This document shows, piece by piece, positions 44,813-55,499 of a stretch of DNA of 56,350 nucleotides (the stretch's first letter is position 1; each line of letters starts with the position of its first letter). The DNA comes from Gammaproteobacteria bacterium. Its GTDB lineage: Bacteria > Pseudomonadota > Gammaproteobacteria > Steroidobacterales > Steroidobacteraceae. A model generated the notes under the pieces. The model did not search any database, had not been told where the DNA came from, and was given only the letters and a program-made list of their open reading frames with translations. Made by a program: the position numbers and the translations under genes. The stretch is taken from contig RGUL01000007.1 in assembly GCA_010027845.1 (NCBI GenBank), positions 1 to 56,350 of the forward strand, written 5' to 3'.

Positions 44813-44816
<4 letters not shown>
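43425..44816 (+). CDS. trpE: Anthranilate synthase component I
   Basis: TrpE aminates chorismate to anthranilate with ammonia supplied by TrpG. The 463-residue protein has the N-terminal feedback motif LLES (about residues 27-30, in [20 protein letters not shown]), which binds tryptophan in sensitive enzymes. The chorismate-binding half carries [18 protein letters not shown] and [20 protein letters not shown], then [13 protein letters not shown]. Feedback inhibition and attenuation would thus act together. It is the first gene of the operon; trpG overlaps its stop (ATGA). Confidence 0.97.
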
Positions 44817-45404
<588 letters not shown>

Positions 45405-45412
<8 letters not shown>

Positions 45413-46436
45413 CGCGCTCGAACGCGTGCTCAACGGCGGAAATCTCGCCGAGCAAGACGCGAACGCGGTGATGTGCGCACTCGCCGATCCCGCGCTTGCA
45501 CCGGCGATGGCCGGCGCAATGCTCGCGGCCTTGCGCGCTAAAGGTGCGACGGCCGACGAAGTGCGAGGCTTTGCGCGCGCCATGCGCTCGCTTGCGCGGC
45601 GACCGCAGATCGATCCAGTGCTGCAGTCACGCGCGATCGACATCGTCGGCACCGGCGGTGACGCATCGGGTAGCGTCAATATTTCCACTGGCACGTCTTT
45701 ACTCGCTGCAGCCTGTGGTCTGCCTGTGATCAAACACGGTAATCGTTCGATTTCGAGCCGCTCGGGCAGTGCGGATGTGCTCGAGCGACTCGGTCTCACG
45801 TTGCCGCTCGACGAAACGCAAGCGGGCGCATGCCTTGCCGCTTGCGGCTTCACGTTCTTATTCGCTCCGCACTTTCACCCGGCGATGAAAGCGATCGCGC
45901 CGGTGCGTCAAGCACTCGGTGTCCGCACCATCTTCAACGTGCTCGGCCCGCTCACGAACCCGGCTGAGCCACCGTATCAAGTCGTCGGTGCATACAGCGC
46001 GACGATGGCGGAATTGATGGCGGAAACGCTAGCGGGCATGCCGGGCATCAAGCGCGCGTTCGTCGTGCACGGTGCCAACGGTTGGGACGAGCCGACGCCG
46101 ATCGGTCCGTTCAGCTTGTTCGACGTGCGCGACGGCGCGGTCGTGCGCAGCGAGCGTACGCCCGAAGATTATGGCCTCGCGCGCTGCTCGCCGCAGGCGC
46201 TCGCGGGCGGTGATGCTGCTGAGAACGCCGCTGCCTTGCGCGCGGTACTACGGGGCGAAGATCGCGGTGCGCATCGTGATGCACTCTGCCTCGGCGTTTC
46301 TTTGGCTCTCGAGTGTACGGGGCTCGTGAATTCGCCACGCGACGGTTTGGCGCGTGCAGCGGCCGCGATCGACTCGGGTGCAGCGCGTACTACGCTGGAA
46401 TCTTTGGCGCGCTTCGGTGCCGGAGCGCGTGCATGA
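45405..46436 (+). CDS. trpD: Anthranilate phosphoribosyltransferase
   Basis: TrpD transfers a phosphoribosyl group from PRPP to anthranilate. The 343-residue enzyme has the PRPP-binding stretch [20 protein letters not shown], the [18 protein letters not shown] segment with the anthranilate-contacting residues, and [12 protein letters not shown]. The start ATG at 45405 lies within trpG; the stop overlaps trpC (ATGA). Confidence 0.97.
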
Positions 46437-47299
46437 GTGCTGCGACCGGCGCCGATTTCTTAGCGGGCATGGCTGCCGCGAGTCACTTGCGTTGCGAGGC
46501 TGCGCGTGCGCAGCGTTCGCCCGCCGAGCTGCGCGCCCTGATCGCCGGTTTACCGCCGACGCCGAAACTATCGATCTCCTCGGCGGGATTTGATCTGATC
46601 GCCGAATGTAAGTTGCGTTCGCCCGCCGTCGGCACGCTGCGCGCTGCAGCGGAGGTCGACGTCGGCGCGACGGTCACGCGTTACGCCGATGCCGGTGCGG
46701 CTGCGGTGTCGGTGCTGACCGAACCCGATCGTTTCGACGGTGCGCTTGAACATCTCGAGCGCGCAGCTGTTGCGCTCGCGCTGCGCGGCGTACCGGCGAT
46801 GCGCAAAGATTTCTTGGTCGACCCTTATCAAGTGCTCGAAGCGCGCGCCGCTGGTGCTGCAGGGGTGTTGTTGATCCTGCGCATGCTCGAGCGCGGCGCG
46901 CTTGAAGCGATGCTCGATACAGCGTTAGAACAAAATATGTTCGTACTGCTCGAAGCGTTCGATGCCGCCGACGTCGACGTGGCGTTGCGTTTGCTCGCAC
47001 CGCGCAAGGCGGCCGGGAACCTATTGTTGCTCGGCGTGAATTGTCGTGACCTCGTCACGTTGCAGGTCGTGCCCGGTCGTCTCGAGGCGATGGCGGCGCA
47101 ACTACCGCACAACGTGCTGCGCGTCGCCGAGAGCGGCGTCGAGTCGGCGGAGGATGCGGCACGTCTCGCAACGGCGGGTTACGACCTCGCACTGGTCGGC
47201 AGTGCGCTCATGAGGGACGGGCATCCCGTAACACTCGCCGCGGCGATGCTGGATGCAGCGCGTCGCGCGCGCGGTCACCGCGCGCGACTCGTGCGTTGA
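46433..47299 (+). CDS. trpC: Indole-3-glycerol phosphate synthase
   Basis: This (beta/alpha)8 enzyme closes the indole ring. The 288-residue product has IAECKLRSPAVG with the first catalytic Lys, VLTEPDRFDGALEHL, MRKDFLVDPYQVLEARAAGA with the second Lys, and LLGVNCRDLVTLQV. AESGVESAEDAARLATAGYD binds phosphate at the end. RSPAVG replaces the usual PSP in SPSKG/SPAEG. It is a stand-alone TrpC, not fused to TrpF. The ATG at 46433 overlaps the trpD stop. Confidence 0.95.
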   Translation: MSAATGADFLAGMAAASHLRCEAARAQRSPAELRALIAGLPPTPKLSISSAGFDLIAECKLRSPAVGTLRAAAEVDVGATVTRYADAGAAAVSVLTEPDRFDGALEHLERAAVALALRGVPAMRKDFLVDPYQVLEARAAGAAGVLLILRMLERGALEAMLDTALEQNMFVLLEAFDAADVDVALRLLAPRKAAGNLLLLGVNCRDLVTLQVVPGRLEAMAAQLPHNVLRVAESGVESAEDAARLATAGYDLALVGSALMRDGHPVTLAAAMLDAARRARGHRARLVR

Positions 47300-47315
47300 C
47301 GGGTGGCGCCTGACG

Positions 47316-47881
47316 ATGTGGGTGAAGGTGTGTGGCATGACGGACGAATCGGCGGTGGCTTCGCCTCGTCGGTGCGGCGCGTCGGCGCGTCGCGCGCACG
47401 GCAACTCGCGCAGCCCGCGCGTGGCAAAGCGACGTGCGTCGCCGTTTTCTTGCAGCCGTCGGTGATCGAACTCGAAGAGGTGCTGCACGAGTTCGACCCG
47501 GATCTCGTGCAACTCGATCACGAGTCGCTCGCCGAACCGGCGATCGCTGCGGCGTTACGCGCGCGAGCGGTGTTACCGGTGTTGCGCGACGGTCGCGCGC
47601 TGCCGGCTGAATTACCGGTGCGAGCACTATTCGAGGGTGTGCAGAGCGGAACTGGCCGCACTGCAGACTGGGACGCAGCGCGAGCGCTCGCGCCGCGCAT
47701 GGAATTGCTGTTGGCGGGTGGTCTCAACGCCGACAATGTGGCCGCCGCGATCGCCACGGTGCGACCGTTCGGCGTCGACGTGTCGAGCGGGGTGGAGTCG
47801 GTGCCGGGCGTGAAGGCCAGCGACAAAATTTTCGAATTCGTACGCGCTGCACGCGATGCAGCGCGGGAGTTTTGCTCATGA
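47316..47881 (+). pseudogene. trpF: Phosphoribosylanthranilate isomerase, frame-broken with missing residues
   Basis: Two frames each hold part of TrpF. From ATG 47316 the frame reads MWVKVCGMTDESAVAS, with the catalytic Cys, and then turns into nonsense. From about 47360 a different frame continues FASSVRRVGASRARQLA, ATCVAVFLQP, and LLAGGLNADNVAAAI and VDVSSGVESVPGVKASDKI to 47881. Normal TrpF has an extra AVAAGVDAIGFVF-like stretch (alpha1/beta2) between these parts, so roughly 13-15 residues are missing and the frame has shifted. Either the gene is broken in this strain or a few dozen bases were lost in sequencing or assembly. The rest of the operon is intact. Confidence 0.85.
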
Positions 47882-49128
47882 ATGCACAACCTAAGTTCAG
47901 TGACGGCGAGCGCAAGCAACTGCTCGATGCAGAAACCGATGGTCGTTTTCCCGACCCCCGCGGACGTTTCGGCCCGTATGGCGGTCGCTACGTTCCGGAA
48001 ACTTTGATCCCTGCGCTCGATCGACTCGAGGCGGGCATGCGCGAGCATCTGCACCGCGACGATTTTCAAGCGGAGCTTGCCGACCAACTCACCAATTGGG
48101 TGGGTCGACCGACCGCGCTGTCTTATGCCCCACGTTTATCAGCGGCATGGGGTGCACACATCTGGTTTAAGCGTGAAGATCTCGCGCACACCGGTGCCCA
48201 CAAAATCAACAACGCGCTCGGCCAGGCGCTGTTGGCGCAACGACTCGGCGCGCGTCGCATCGTCGCGGAGACGGGCGCGGGCCAGCATGGTGTCGCGAGT
48301 GCGGCGGCGTGCGCGCGACTCGGTTTGCCGTGCATCGTCTACATGGGCGCGATCGACATGGAGCGTCAGGCGCCGAACGTCGGTCGTATGCGTTTGATGG
48401 GTGCCGAAGTCGTACCCGTGACCGGCGGCGATCAAACATTGCGTGCCGCGATCGACGAGGCGCTGCGCGATTGGGTGTCCGATCCGATGGAAACTTTTTA
48501 TCTACTCGGTTCTGCGGTGGGACCGCACCCCTATCCTTATCTCGTGCGCGAATTGCAGGCGGTGATCGGCCGCGAGGCGCGCGCGCAATTTTTGCAGCGG
48601 CACGGCAGTTTGCCCGACGCGGTGTTCGCGTGTGTCGGCGGTGGCTCGAATTCCATCGGCATGTTTCATGCCTTCATACCCGATCGTAACGTCGCGATCA
48701 TCGGCATCGAGGCGGGCGGTCGAGGTCCGGGGCTGGGCGAGAATGCCGCGAGTTTGTCCTATGGTCGACCGGGCGTGCTGCAAGGCTGTTATTCGTTGTT
48801 GCTACAAGATGACGACGGCCAAATTCACGAAACCGATTCGATCTCGGCAGGTCTCGACTATCCGGGTGTCGGACCCGAGCACGCCCTACTGCATACGGCG
48901 GGTCGCGTGCGCTACGAATCGGCGACCGACGCCGAGGCGTTGGCAGCCTTGCAGGAATGCTCGCGACTAGAAGGTATTTTGCCGGCACTCGAAACGGCGC
49001 ACGCGCTGCACGGAGCGAAGCGTTGGGCCAAAGATCACCCGGGTAAGCATGCCTTGTTGTGCATGTCCGGTCGCGGCGACAAAGATATGCCGACCCTGCA
49101 ACGCACCCTACTCGGGAGTGGCGCATGA
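47878..49128 (+). CDS. trpB: Tryptophan synthase beta chain
   Basis: TrpB joins indole and serine with PLP. The 416-residue protein has GPYGGRYVPETLIPALDRLE at the N-terminus, KREDLAHTGAHKINNALGQALLA with the PLP lysine, ETGAGQHGVASAAACARLG and the phosphate-binding CVGGGSNSIGMFHAF. SGRGDKDMPT is at the end. The ATG at 47878 overlaps the trpF stop, so its translation may depend on ribosomes finishing the second trpF frame. Confidence 0.97.
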   Translation: MNAQPKFSDGERKQLLDAETDGRFPDPRGRFGPYGGRYVPETLIPALDRLEAGMREHLHRDDFQAELADQLTNWVGRPTALSYAPRLSAAWGAHIWFKREDLAHTGAHKINNALGQALLAQRLGARRIVAETGAGQHGVASAAACARLGLPCIVYMGAIDMERQAPNVGRMRLMGAEVVPVTGGDQTLRAAIDEALRDWVSDPMETFYLLGSAVGPHPYPYLVRELQAVIGREARAQFLQRHGSLPDAVFACVGGGSNSIGMFHAFIPDRNVAIIGIEAGGRGPGLGENAASLSYGRPGVLQGCYSLLLQDDDGQIHETDSISAGLDYPGVGPEHALLHTAGRVRYESATDAEALAALQECSRLEGILPALETAHALHGAKRWAKDHPGKHALLCMSGRGDKDMPTLQRTLLGSGA

Positions 49129-49895
49129 AGCCACGTGAGCGTTTAGCCGATGCCGTGCGCGTTGCCGCGAAGAGCGGCGAGCCCGCGTTGGTCGCATTTT
49201 TGACTGCAGGCTATCCGAGCGCGGCACGCTTTCGCGAACATTTGCTCGCCGTCGCAGCGGGTTCGGACGTGATCGAGATCGGTGTGCCGTTCACCGACCC
49301 GATGGCCGATGGCGTCACGATCCAGCGCTCGAGCCAAGCAGCACTCAAGCAAGGCGTGAGTCTCAAATGGATCCTCGGCGAGTTGCGCGCGATGCAGCGA
49401 CCGTCGACGCCGCTGGTGTTGATGAGTTATCTCAACCCGCTGTTGCAATACGGATACGACCGACTCGCCGTCGATGCGGCTGCTGCGGGCGTGTGTGGTT
49501 TCATCGTGCCCGATCTCCCGTTCGACGAAGGTGCCGAGTTACGTACCGCGTTGAATGCAGAGGGCATCGCGCTCGTGCAGATGGTGACGCCCGTGACCAC
49601 TGCCGCGCGGCTGACCGAAGTTTGCGCAGCTAGCGAAGGATTCGTCTACGCCGTGACGATGACCGGCATCACCGGTCGTAACGTTGCCGTACCCGAAGAA
49701 GTTTTGGCGTATCTCGCGCGCGTCAAAGCTGCTTCGACCGCGCCGGTCTGCGCGGGTTTCGGTATTCGATCGCGGGAGCAAGTTGAACGATTCCGCGGAC
49801 ATGTCGACGGCGTGATCGTCGGTTCGGCGCTCGTCGAAGTGCTCGAACGTGGCGAAGACGTCACTGTGTGGTTGCGCGCTCTGCGCGGCCGCTGA
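49125..49895 (+). CDS. trpA: Tryptophan synthase alpha chain
   Basis: TrpA cleaves indole-3-glycerol phosphate to indole, which is channelled to TrpB. The 256-residue barrel has PALVAFLTAGYPS, DVIEIGVPFTDPMADGVTIQ with catalytic Glu and Asp, VCGFIVPDLPFDEG and VYAVTMTGITGR. AGFGIRSREQVERFRGHVDGVIVGSALVE binds phosphate; its core is GFGIRSREQV. It overlaps trpB by 4 bases and ends the biosynthetic genes. Confidence 0.97.
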   Translation: MKPRERLADAVRVAAKSGEPALVAFLTAGYPSAARFREHLLAVAAGSDVIEIGVPFTDPMADGVTIQRSSQAALKQGVSLKWILGELRAMQRPSTPLVLMSYLNPLLQYGYDRLAVDAAAAGVCGFIVPDLPFDEGAELRTALNAEGIALVQMVTPVTTAARLTEVCAASEGFVYAVTMTGITGRNVAVPEEVLAYLARVKAASTAPVCAGFGIRSREQVERFRGHVDGVIVGSALVEVLERGEDVTVWLRALRGR

Positions 49896-49910
49896 CCGGC
49901 AGCACGACAC

Positions 49911-51104
49911 ATGACGCGACGTTCGGCCGTACCACTCGGCCTCGCCTTTCTGCTGGCCGCACTTTCGATGGTGAGCCCGTTCTCGATCGATACGTTCTTT
50001 CCGTCGCTGCGCACGATGCAGGCGGAATTCGACATCGATGCGCTCACGATCCAGCAAACGCTGTCGATCTACCTATTTCCGTACGCCGTGATGTCTTTGG
50101 TGCACGGTCCGCTCTCGGATGCACTCGGACGGCGCATCGTGGTGTTCGGCGGCATCGCGCTCTATACGCTCGCTTCGATCGGCTGCGCGCTCGCACCGAG
50201 CTTCGGTACCTTGCTCGCGTTTCGTGCCATGCAAGGCATGACTGCGGGGGTCGGTGTGACGATCGGTCGCGCGGTCATCGGCGACCTTTATCGTGGCGAC
50301 GATGCGCAGCGTTTGATGAACGCCGTGACCGTGATCTTCAGCATCGCGCCGGCGATCGCACCGGTGATCGGCGGCTGGATACACGTCGTCGCCGGTTGGC
50401 GCGCCGTCTTTTGGATGCTGACCGCGCTCGGTTGTATTTTGATGGTGATGGCGCATCGAATGCTGCCCGAGACGCATCCGGTCGAGCGCCGCGTCGCCCT
50501 CGAATTTAGACCCTTACTGAACAACTGCATCGCCATCATTCGCGACGTGCGCTTTCTCGCACTCACGCTCTGCGGCGCGATGCAGTTCGCCGGCATCATG
50601 CTGTTCGTCGGTTCTGCGCCGAACATCGTGCTCGACGTGTGGAAACTCACCGAGACCGACTTCGCCAATTTATTCGTACCGATCGTCGCCGGCTTCATGG
50701 CCGGCGCCTTGATCGCAGGCCGTATCGCCGGGCGCGTTGACCGTTATCGCCAGCTCGCGTTCGGATTGACGCTACCGCCACTAGCGTCGCTCGCCAGCGT
50801 CTTGCTCAATCACTTTTGGGATCCGCCGCGATTGTTGCAACAGTTTTTAATATTCCTCACCACGCTCGGCATTCAATTCGTCTTTCCGGTGCTTACGTTA
50901 CGGGCTTTCGAAATGTATCCGGGGGTGCGCGGTACGGTGTCGTCGGTGCAAACCTTCGTGCAACTCGCTCTCGGTACGGTAGTGGTGGGCTTGATCGCAC
51001 CCTTGCTGTCGACGCGTATGGAATGGTTGTCGGCGGGGTCGCTAGTTTTCGGCTTGATCGCCATCGCACTCGCGATGCTCTCGCATCGACGGGGCGGGCT
51101 GTAG
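49911..51104 (+). CDS. Bcr/CflA-family MFS efflux transporter
   Basis: The 397-residue, 12-helix transporter has PFSIDTFFPSLRTMQAEF in helix 1, the MFS loop GPLSDALGRRIVVFGG and RAMQGMTAGVGVTIGRAVIGDLY in helix 5 (motif C-like). These fit Bcr/CflA drug exporters. It begins 15 bases after trpA on the same strand with no terminator between, so it is likely on the trp transcript. A role in exporting an indole- or tryptophan-related compound is possible but inferred only from position. Confidence 0.85.
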   Translation: MTRRSAVPLGLAFLLAALSMVSPFSIDTFFPSLRTMQAEFDIDALTIQQTLSIYLFPYAVMSLVHGPLSDALGRRIVVFGGIALYTLASIGCALAPSFGTLLAFRAMQGMTAGVGVTIGRAVIGDLYRGDDAQRLMNAVTVIFSIAPAIAPVIGGWIHVVAGWRAVFWMLTALGCILMVMAHRMLPETHPVERRVALEFRPLLNNCIAIIRDVRFLALTLCGAMQFAGIMLFVGSAPNIVLDVWKLTETDFANLFVPIVAGFMAGALIAGRIAGRVDRYRQLAFGLTLPPLASLASVLLNHFWDPPRLLQQFLIFLTTLGIQFVFPVLTLRAFEMYPGVRGTVSSVQTFVQLALGTVVVGLIAPLLSTRMEWLSAGSLVFGLIAIALAMLSHRRGGL

Positions 51105-51128
51105 AATTCTCTTTCGGAGGGCAGACGC

Positions 51129-52409
51129 ATGATCCGATTTTTGAAGACCGGTCGAACGGCTGAGGCGAAGGCTGAACAGCAGACGCAAGTTCGACTGACG
51201 GTCGAGAATATCCTCGGTGAAATCGCCGCGCGCGGTGAACACGCGGTGCGCGAGTATTCGCAAAAGTTCGACCGATGGTCCCCGGCGGATTTTCGGCTGA
51301 GCGCGGCCGACATCGACGCCTGTCTCGCCGCGGTTTCGCCGCAGACTTTGCACGACATCGAATTCGCACAGACGCAGATTCGAAATTTCGCGCTCGCGCA
51401 GCGCGCCGCGTTACGCGATGTCGAAATCGAAACACTGCCCGGGGTCGTGCTCGGCCATAAAAATTTGCCGGTGAATTCGGTTGGTTGTTACGTGCCGGGT
51501 GGGCGCTATCCGATGGTCGCGTCGGCACACATGAGCGTTGTGACCGCCAAAGCGGCGGGCGTAAAGCGCGTGATCGCGACCGCGCCGCCGTTCGGCGGTA
51601 AGCCACATCCGGCGATCGTCGCCGCGATGCATCTCGGTGGCGCGGACGAAATTTATGCGCTCGGTGGTGTGCAGGCGGTTGCGGCGATGGCACTAGGCAC
51701 CGAAAAAATTGCACCGGTCGATATGATCGTCGGCCCCGGCAACGCCTACGTCGCTGAAGCGAAACGACAACTCTTCGGCCGGGTCGGCATCGATCTGCTC
51801 GCCGGCCCGACGGAAACTTTGATCATCGCCGACGAGTCATGCGACGCTGAAATGGCAGCGGTCGATTTGATCGGCCAGGCGGAGCACGGTCCGGGCTCAC
51901 CGGCGGTACTGCTCACCAATAGCGAAGCGTTGGCCCGCGCGGTGCCCGCGGCAATCGAGCAACTCTTGTCATGGTTACCGACCGCCGACATCGCGCGTGT
52001 CGCCTGGGACAACTGCGGCGAAATCATCGTTTGTGACACGCTCGAAGAAATGGTCGCCGAGGCCGACCGCATCGCTTCGGAGCACGTCCAAGTACTCACG
52101 CGCGACCCCGACTATTTTTTGCAGCACATGACGAATTACGGCGCGCTCTTCTTGGGCGCGCGCACCAACGTGAGTTACGGCGACAAAGTGATCGGCACCA
52201 ACCACACTTTGCCGACGATGCGTGCCGCGCGTTACACCGGCGGACTTTGGGTCGGAAAGTTCATCAAAACTTGCACTTACCAGCGTGTGCTCACCGACGA
52301 GGCCGCCGCTTTGGTGGGCGAGTATTGCTCACGCTTGTGCGAGATCGAAGGATTCGCCGGCCATAAAGAACAGGCCGACTTGCGCGTGCGACGCTACGGC
52401 AAGCGCTAG
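51129..52409 (+). CDS. Histidinol dehydrogenase-family enzyme, possibly HpsN-like
   Basis: The 426-residue NAD-dependent dehydrogenase has the HisD order: [83 protein letters not shown] with Zn ligands, and TNHTLPT. Yet the ends ([20 protein letters not shown] and the tail [26 protein letters not shown], core [11 protein letters not shown]) resemble the HpsN/sulfopropanediol-dehydrogenase branch more than biosynthetic HisD. No other his gene is near. GGAGG lies 7 bases before the ATG. It follows the MFS gene by 24 bases. Confidence 0.8.
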   Translation: MIRFLKTGRTAEAKAEQQTQVRLTVENILGEIAARGEHAVREYSQKFDRWSPADFRLSAADIDACLAAVSPQTLHDIEFAQTQIRNFALAQRAALRDVEIETLPGVVLGHKNLPVNSVGCYVPGGRYPMVASAHMSVVTAKAAGVKRVIATAPPFGGKPHPAIVAAMHLGGADEIYALGGVQAVAAMALGTEKIAPVDMIVGPGNAYVAEAKRQLFGRVGIDLLAGPTETLIIADESCDAEMAAVDLIGQAEHGPGSPAVLLTNSEALARAVPAAIEQLLSWLPTADIARVAWDNCGEIIVCDTLEEMVAEADRIASEHVQVLTRDPDYFLQHMTNYGALFLGARTNVSYGDKVIGTNHTLPTMRAARYTGGLWVGKFIKTCTYQRVLTDEAAALVGEYCSRLCEIEGFAGHKEQADLRVRRYGKR

Positions 52410-54061
52410 TTGCGCCGGCTGCGCCAGAACGTCAGCGCCGAAGCGAGGGCGAGCAGCGCCGCTAGGCCGGGCGGAAAGCTTTCGATACCGAGCGACAGAA
52501 TCGCGCCGAAGGCGAGCATCATCGACCACAACGCGCCGTCGTGCCGGCGCTGGTTGCGCGCGAGTTGCGCTTCGAGACGGGCGAGATCTTCCGGTTGTAC
52601 GCCGAACTTCATGCGGCCGTCCTGGGCATTCTGCACGGCGATCTTGAGTAGCGGCGGCAGCGCTCGCAGCGAGTCGACTATCTCGGGCCACTGACGACCG
52701 AGTTGCCGTAAAGCGGCGAACGGGCTCGAGCGTTCCTTCATCCACTCGCGCAAAATCGGCGCGGCGGTCTGCCAGATGTCGAGTTCGGGATAGAGCTCAC
52801 GACCCAAGCCTTCGATGTTGAACAGCGTTTTCTGCAACAGGATCAACTGCGGCTGGATGCGCATGTCGAAGCGGCGCGAGATGTCGAACAGTCGCAGCAG
52901 CACCGTGCCGAAAGAGATATCTTTGATCGGCTTGTCGAAAATCGGCTCGAGTACGGTGCGGATCGCCGATTCCATTTCATCGATGCGCGTGTCCGGTGGC
53001 ACCCAACCGGACTCGACGTGCAGCTCGGCCACGCGGCGATAATTGCGGTCGAACACCGCCAAAAAATTTTCGGCCAGGTAGTGTTGATCGCGTAGATCGA
53101 GCGTGCCGACGATGCCGAAGTCGACGGCGGCGTAACGCGGATAAGCGGGATCGTCGAGCAGCACGAAGATGTTGCCCGGGTGCATGTCGGCATGGAAAAA
53201 ATTATGGCGGAATACTTGCGTGAAGAAGATTTTCACGCCGTTCTCGGCGAGTAAGCGAATGTTAGCGTTCACCGCGCGCATCGCCGCCATGTCGCTAATC
53301 GGTACGCCGTGAATGCGCTCCATCACCATCACGTCGACGCGGCAGTGGTCCCAGTGTACTTCCGGCACCTTCAATAGCGGCGAACCCTCGAAATTACGGC
53401 GGATTTGCGTGGCGTTCGCCGCTTCGCGCATCAGATCGAGTTCGTCGAGTATGGTCTTCTCGTATTCGTCGACGATTTCGTCGACCCGCAAGCGGCGTGC
53501 TTCTGCAGAATTACGGCGCGCCAGATCGGCGAGCGCATGCATCACTTCGAGATCGCTCTCGATCGAGGCGCGCATGCCCGGCCGCAATACTTTGACGACC
53601 ACCTCCGGGCCGGCGCTGCCGTCGACGTCGGCCAGCGTCGCAACATGTACCTGCGCGAGTGATGCGGCGGCGAGTGGCTGCGGATCGAATCGTGCGAACA
53701 CCTCGTGTAGCGGCCGACCGTACGCCGACTCAATGATGTTGCGGGCGAGCGCGCTATCGAAGGGCGGCACTCGATCCTGCAACTTCGCAAGTTCGTCGGC
53801 GATGTCGAGCGGCAGCAGATCGCGCCGGGTCGACAGCGCTTGACCGAGTTTGATGAAGATCGGTCCGAGTTCTTCGAGCGCGAGGCGTAGACGTTCACCG
53901 CGCGAGCCGCCGCGGGCACGTTCGAACCAGGTCCATGGCGAAGCGAGGAACACGAACCGCAGCGGCCGATAGAGGTGTGTCGCGCGTACGAACTCGTCTA
54001 GTCCGTGACGGACTAGGACGCGCTGGATCGCGATCATGCGAGCGATGACGCGCAGTTTCAT
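52406..54061 (-). CDS. ubiB: Ubiquinone biosynthesis regulatory kinase-like protein UbiB
   Basis: This ADCK/UbiB-family protein supports ubiquinone synthesis at the inner membrane. Its 551 residues match E. coli (546). The family KxGQ motif is in [21 protein letters not shown], with the A-rich loop in [33 protein letters not shown] and [12 protein letters not shown] are the kinase-like catalytic loop and DFG. One or two membrane helices end the protein ([30 protein letters not shown]; core AFGAILSLG). The start overlaps the ubiJ stop; the 3' end overlaps hisD-like by 4 bases. Confidence 0.96.
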   Translation of the reverse strand: MKLRVIARMIAIQRVLVRHGLDEFVRATHLYRPLRFVFLASPWTWFERARGGSRGERLRLALEELGPIFIKLGQALSTRRDLLPLDIADELAKLQDRVPPFDSALARNIIESAYGRPLHEVFARFDPQPLAAASLAQVHVATLADVDGSAGPEVVVKVLRPGMRASIESDLEVMHALADLARRNSAEARRLRVDEIVDEYEKTILDELDLMREAANATQIRRNFEGSPLLKVPEVHWDHCRVDVMVMERIHGVPISDMAAMRAVNANIRLLAENGVKIFFTQVFRHNFFHADMHPGNIFVLLDDPAYPRYAAVDFGIVGTLDLRDQHYLAENFLAVFDRNYRRVAELHVESGWVPPDTRIDEMESAIRTVLEPIFDKPIKDISFGTVLLRLFDISRRFDMRIQPQLILLQKTLFNIEGLGRELYPELDIWQTAAPILREWMKERSSPFAALRQLGRQWPEIVDSLRALPPLLKIAVQNAQDGRMKFGVQPEDLARLEAQLARNQRRHDGALWSMMLAFGAILSLGIESFPPGLAALLALASALTFWRSRRN

Positions 54062-54687
54062 CGGGCGTCGGCCGCGCGTTGCGAATCGGCGGGTTTCTGC
54101 AGTCGCGCTTCGAGTGCCGCCAAACGCGCTGCTGCGCGATCGACGTCCTCGCGCAGACGATCGACACCGGTGAGAAACTCTTCGGCTTCTGCTCGCGGCA
54201 CCAGATCGCGCGATTCGTGAGCCAAATATTCGAAAGTGTTCTGGACGGTGGTGCGTACGGTGCGCCGACCGAAGCGCAGCATGCCGAAGGCGACACGCGC
54301 AAGATGATGTGCGGGCAAGTCGCCGACGAGGCGCGCGAGTTCCTCTTCGAAATCGGGTCCGAGCGCACGCAGTAGTTCTTGATATCGTTCGAGCAGTTCG
54401 GCGTCACCACGAATCTGCACCGCGCCCGAGTGCAACAGCCGCGTCGATCCGGCTGCCGCGAGCGCGAGTAAGTTGACCGGACTGCCGATGAGTTCCGCCG
54501 CGAATTCACCGTCGGGATCGCGTTCGAGTCGCAAGGAATCACCGACCGATTCGATACCGATACGAATCGACAGCCCGCTGATTTCGATGCGAATACGGCG
54601 GCCGCGCAACGCGCCGCACAACTCGCGCGCCCGTAAAGAGGCGGCGAGATTTTGATTGAGTGCGTTTTCGACCGCTTGGGTGAGCAC
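54058..54687 (-). CDS. ubiJ: Ubiquinone biosynthesis accessory factor UbiJ (SCP2 domain)
   Basis: UbiJ binds lipids and holds the aerobic ubiquinone-making complex together with UbiK. The 209-residue product (E. coli 201) starts LTQAVENALNQNLAAS, has an SCP2-like lipid pocket region with LAAAGSTRLLHSGAVQIRGDAELLERYQELL (core GAVQIRGDAELL), and ends in a charged coiled coil. GTG at 54687 is chosen, 2 bases after the ubiE stop; codons further upstream overlap ubiE and do not look like UbiJ. Confidence 0.9.
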   Translation of the reverse strand: MLTQAVENALNQNLAASLRARELCGALRGRRIRIEISGLSIRIGIESVGDSLRLERDPDGEFAAELIGSPVNLLALAAAGSTRLLHSGAVQIRGDAELLERYQELLRALGPDFEEELARLVGDLPAHHLARVAFGMLRFGRRTVRTTVQNTFEYLAHESRDLVPRAEAEEFLTGVDRLREDVDRAAARLAALEARLQKPADSQRAADAR

Positions 54688-54689
54688 GA

Positions 54690-55442
54690 TCAGTAGCGAT
54701 AGCCGCGATGCAGCGCGACGATGCCGCCGGTCAAATCGTGATGCCGACAATCTTCGAGTCCGGCGCCGCGCATCATCTCGAGCAGTGTTCGTTGGTCGGG
54801 GTGCTTACGGATCGACTCGGCGAGGTAGCGATAACTTTCGGCATCACCGGCGACGAGCTTGCCTAGCGTCGGCAGGATGCGGAACGAATAGGCGTCGTAC
54901 AAGGGCTGCAGTGCGTCGACCGGTTTGGAGAACTCGAGGATCAACAATTGGCCGCCCGGTTTCAGCACGCGTCGCATCGAAGCAAGCGCCTTGGGCTTAT
55001 CGGTGACGTTGCGCAGTCCGAAGCCGATGGTGACGCAATCGAAGGAGGCGTCGGGGAACGGCAGACACTCGGCATTCGCCTGCACGTACTCGATGCCACT
55101 TGCGAAGCCGGCATCGATGCAGCGATCGCGGCCGACGGCGAGCATCGCGCCATTGATATCGGACAATACGACGGTGCCGGTGGTCCCGACTTGCGCGGCC
55201 ATACCGCGCGCGAGGTCACCGGTGCCGCCGGCGACGTCGAGTGCGCGTTGTCCCGGACGCAAGCGGGTTTGCGAGAGGGCGAAGCGTTTCCAGGCGCGGT
55301 GCAGCCCCGCCGACATAAGGTCGTTCATCAAGTCGTACTTCGGCGCCACGGAGTCGAAAACCGCGCGGACGTGCCGCGCTTTCTCGCTCCACGGGACGTC
55401 GCGGAAGCCGAAGTGTGTGGTGTTGTTTTCGGGGGTCGACAT
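54690..55442 (-). CDS. ubiE: Demethylmenaquinone/ubiquinone C-methyltransferase
   Basis: UbiE C-methylates the benzoquinone ring in ubiquinone synthesis (and demethylmenaquinone where present). The 250-residue enzyme has [44 protein letters not shown] at the start (core [20 protein letters not shown]), motif [41 protein letters not shown] and [14 protein letters not shown]. It opens the ubiE-ubiJ-ubiB operon. Confidence 0.97.
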   Translation of the reverse strand: MSTPENNTTHFGFRDVPWSEKARHVRAVFDSVAPKYDLMNDLMSAGLHRAWKRFALSQTRLRPGQRALDVAGGTGDLARGMAAQVGTTGTVVLSDINGAMLAVGRDRCIDAGFASGIEYVQANAECLPFPDASFDCVTIGFGLRNVTDKPKALASMRRVLKPGGQLLILEFSKPVDALQPLYDAYSFRILPTLGKLVAGDAESYRYLAESIRKHPDQRTLLEMMRGAGLEDCRHHDLTGGIVALHRGYRY

Positions 55443-55499
55443 GGGAGTGCTCAGGGGGTCGATTGTAGCGGATGCTGGAAATCGTCCGCGGAACCGGTT

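Noticed and set aside
51129-52409. Start of a histidine biosynthesis operon
   Set aside because: No hisG, hisC or hisB follows; the next genes are ubiquinone genes on the other strand.
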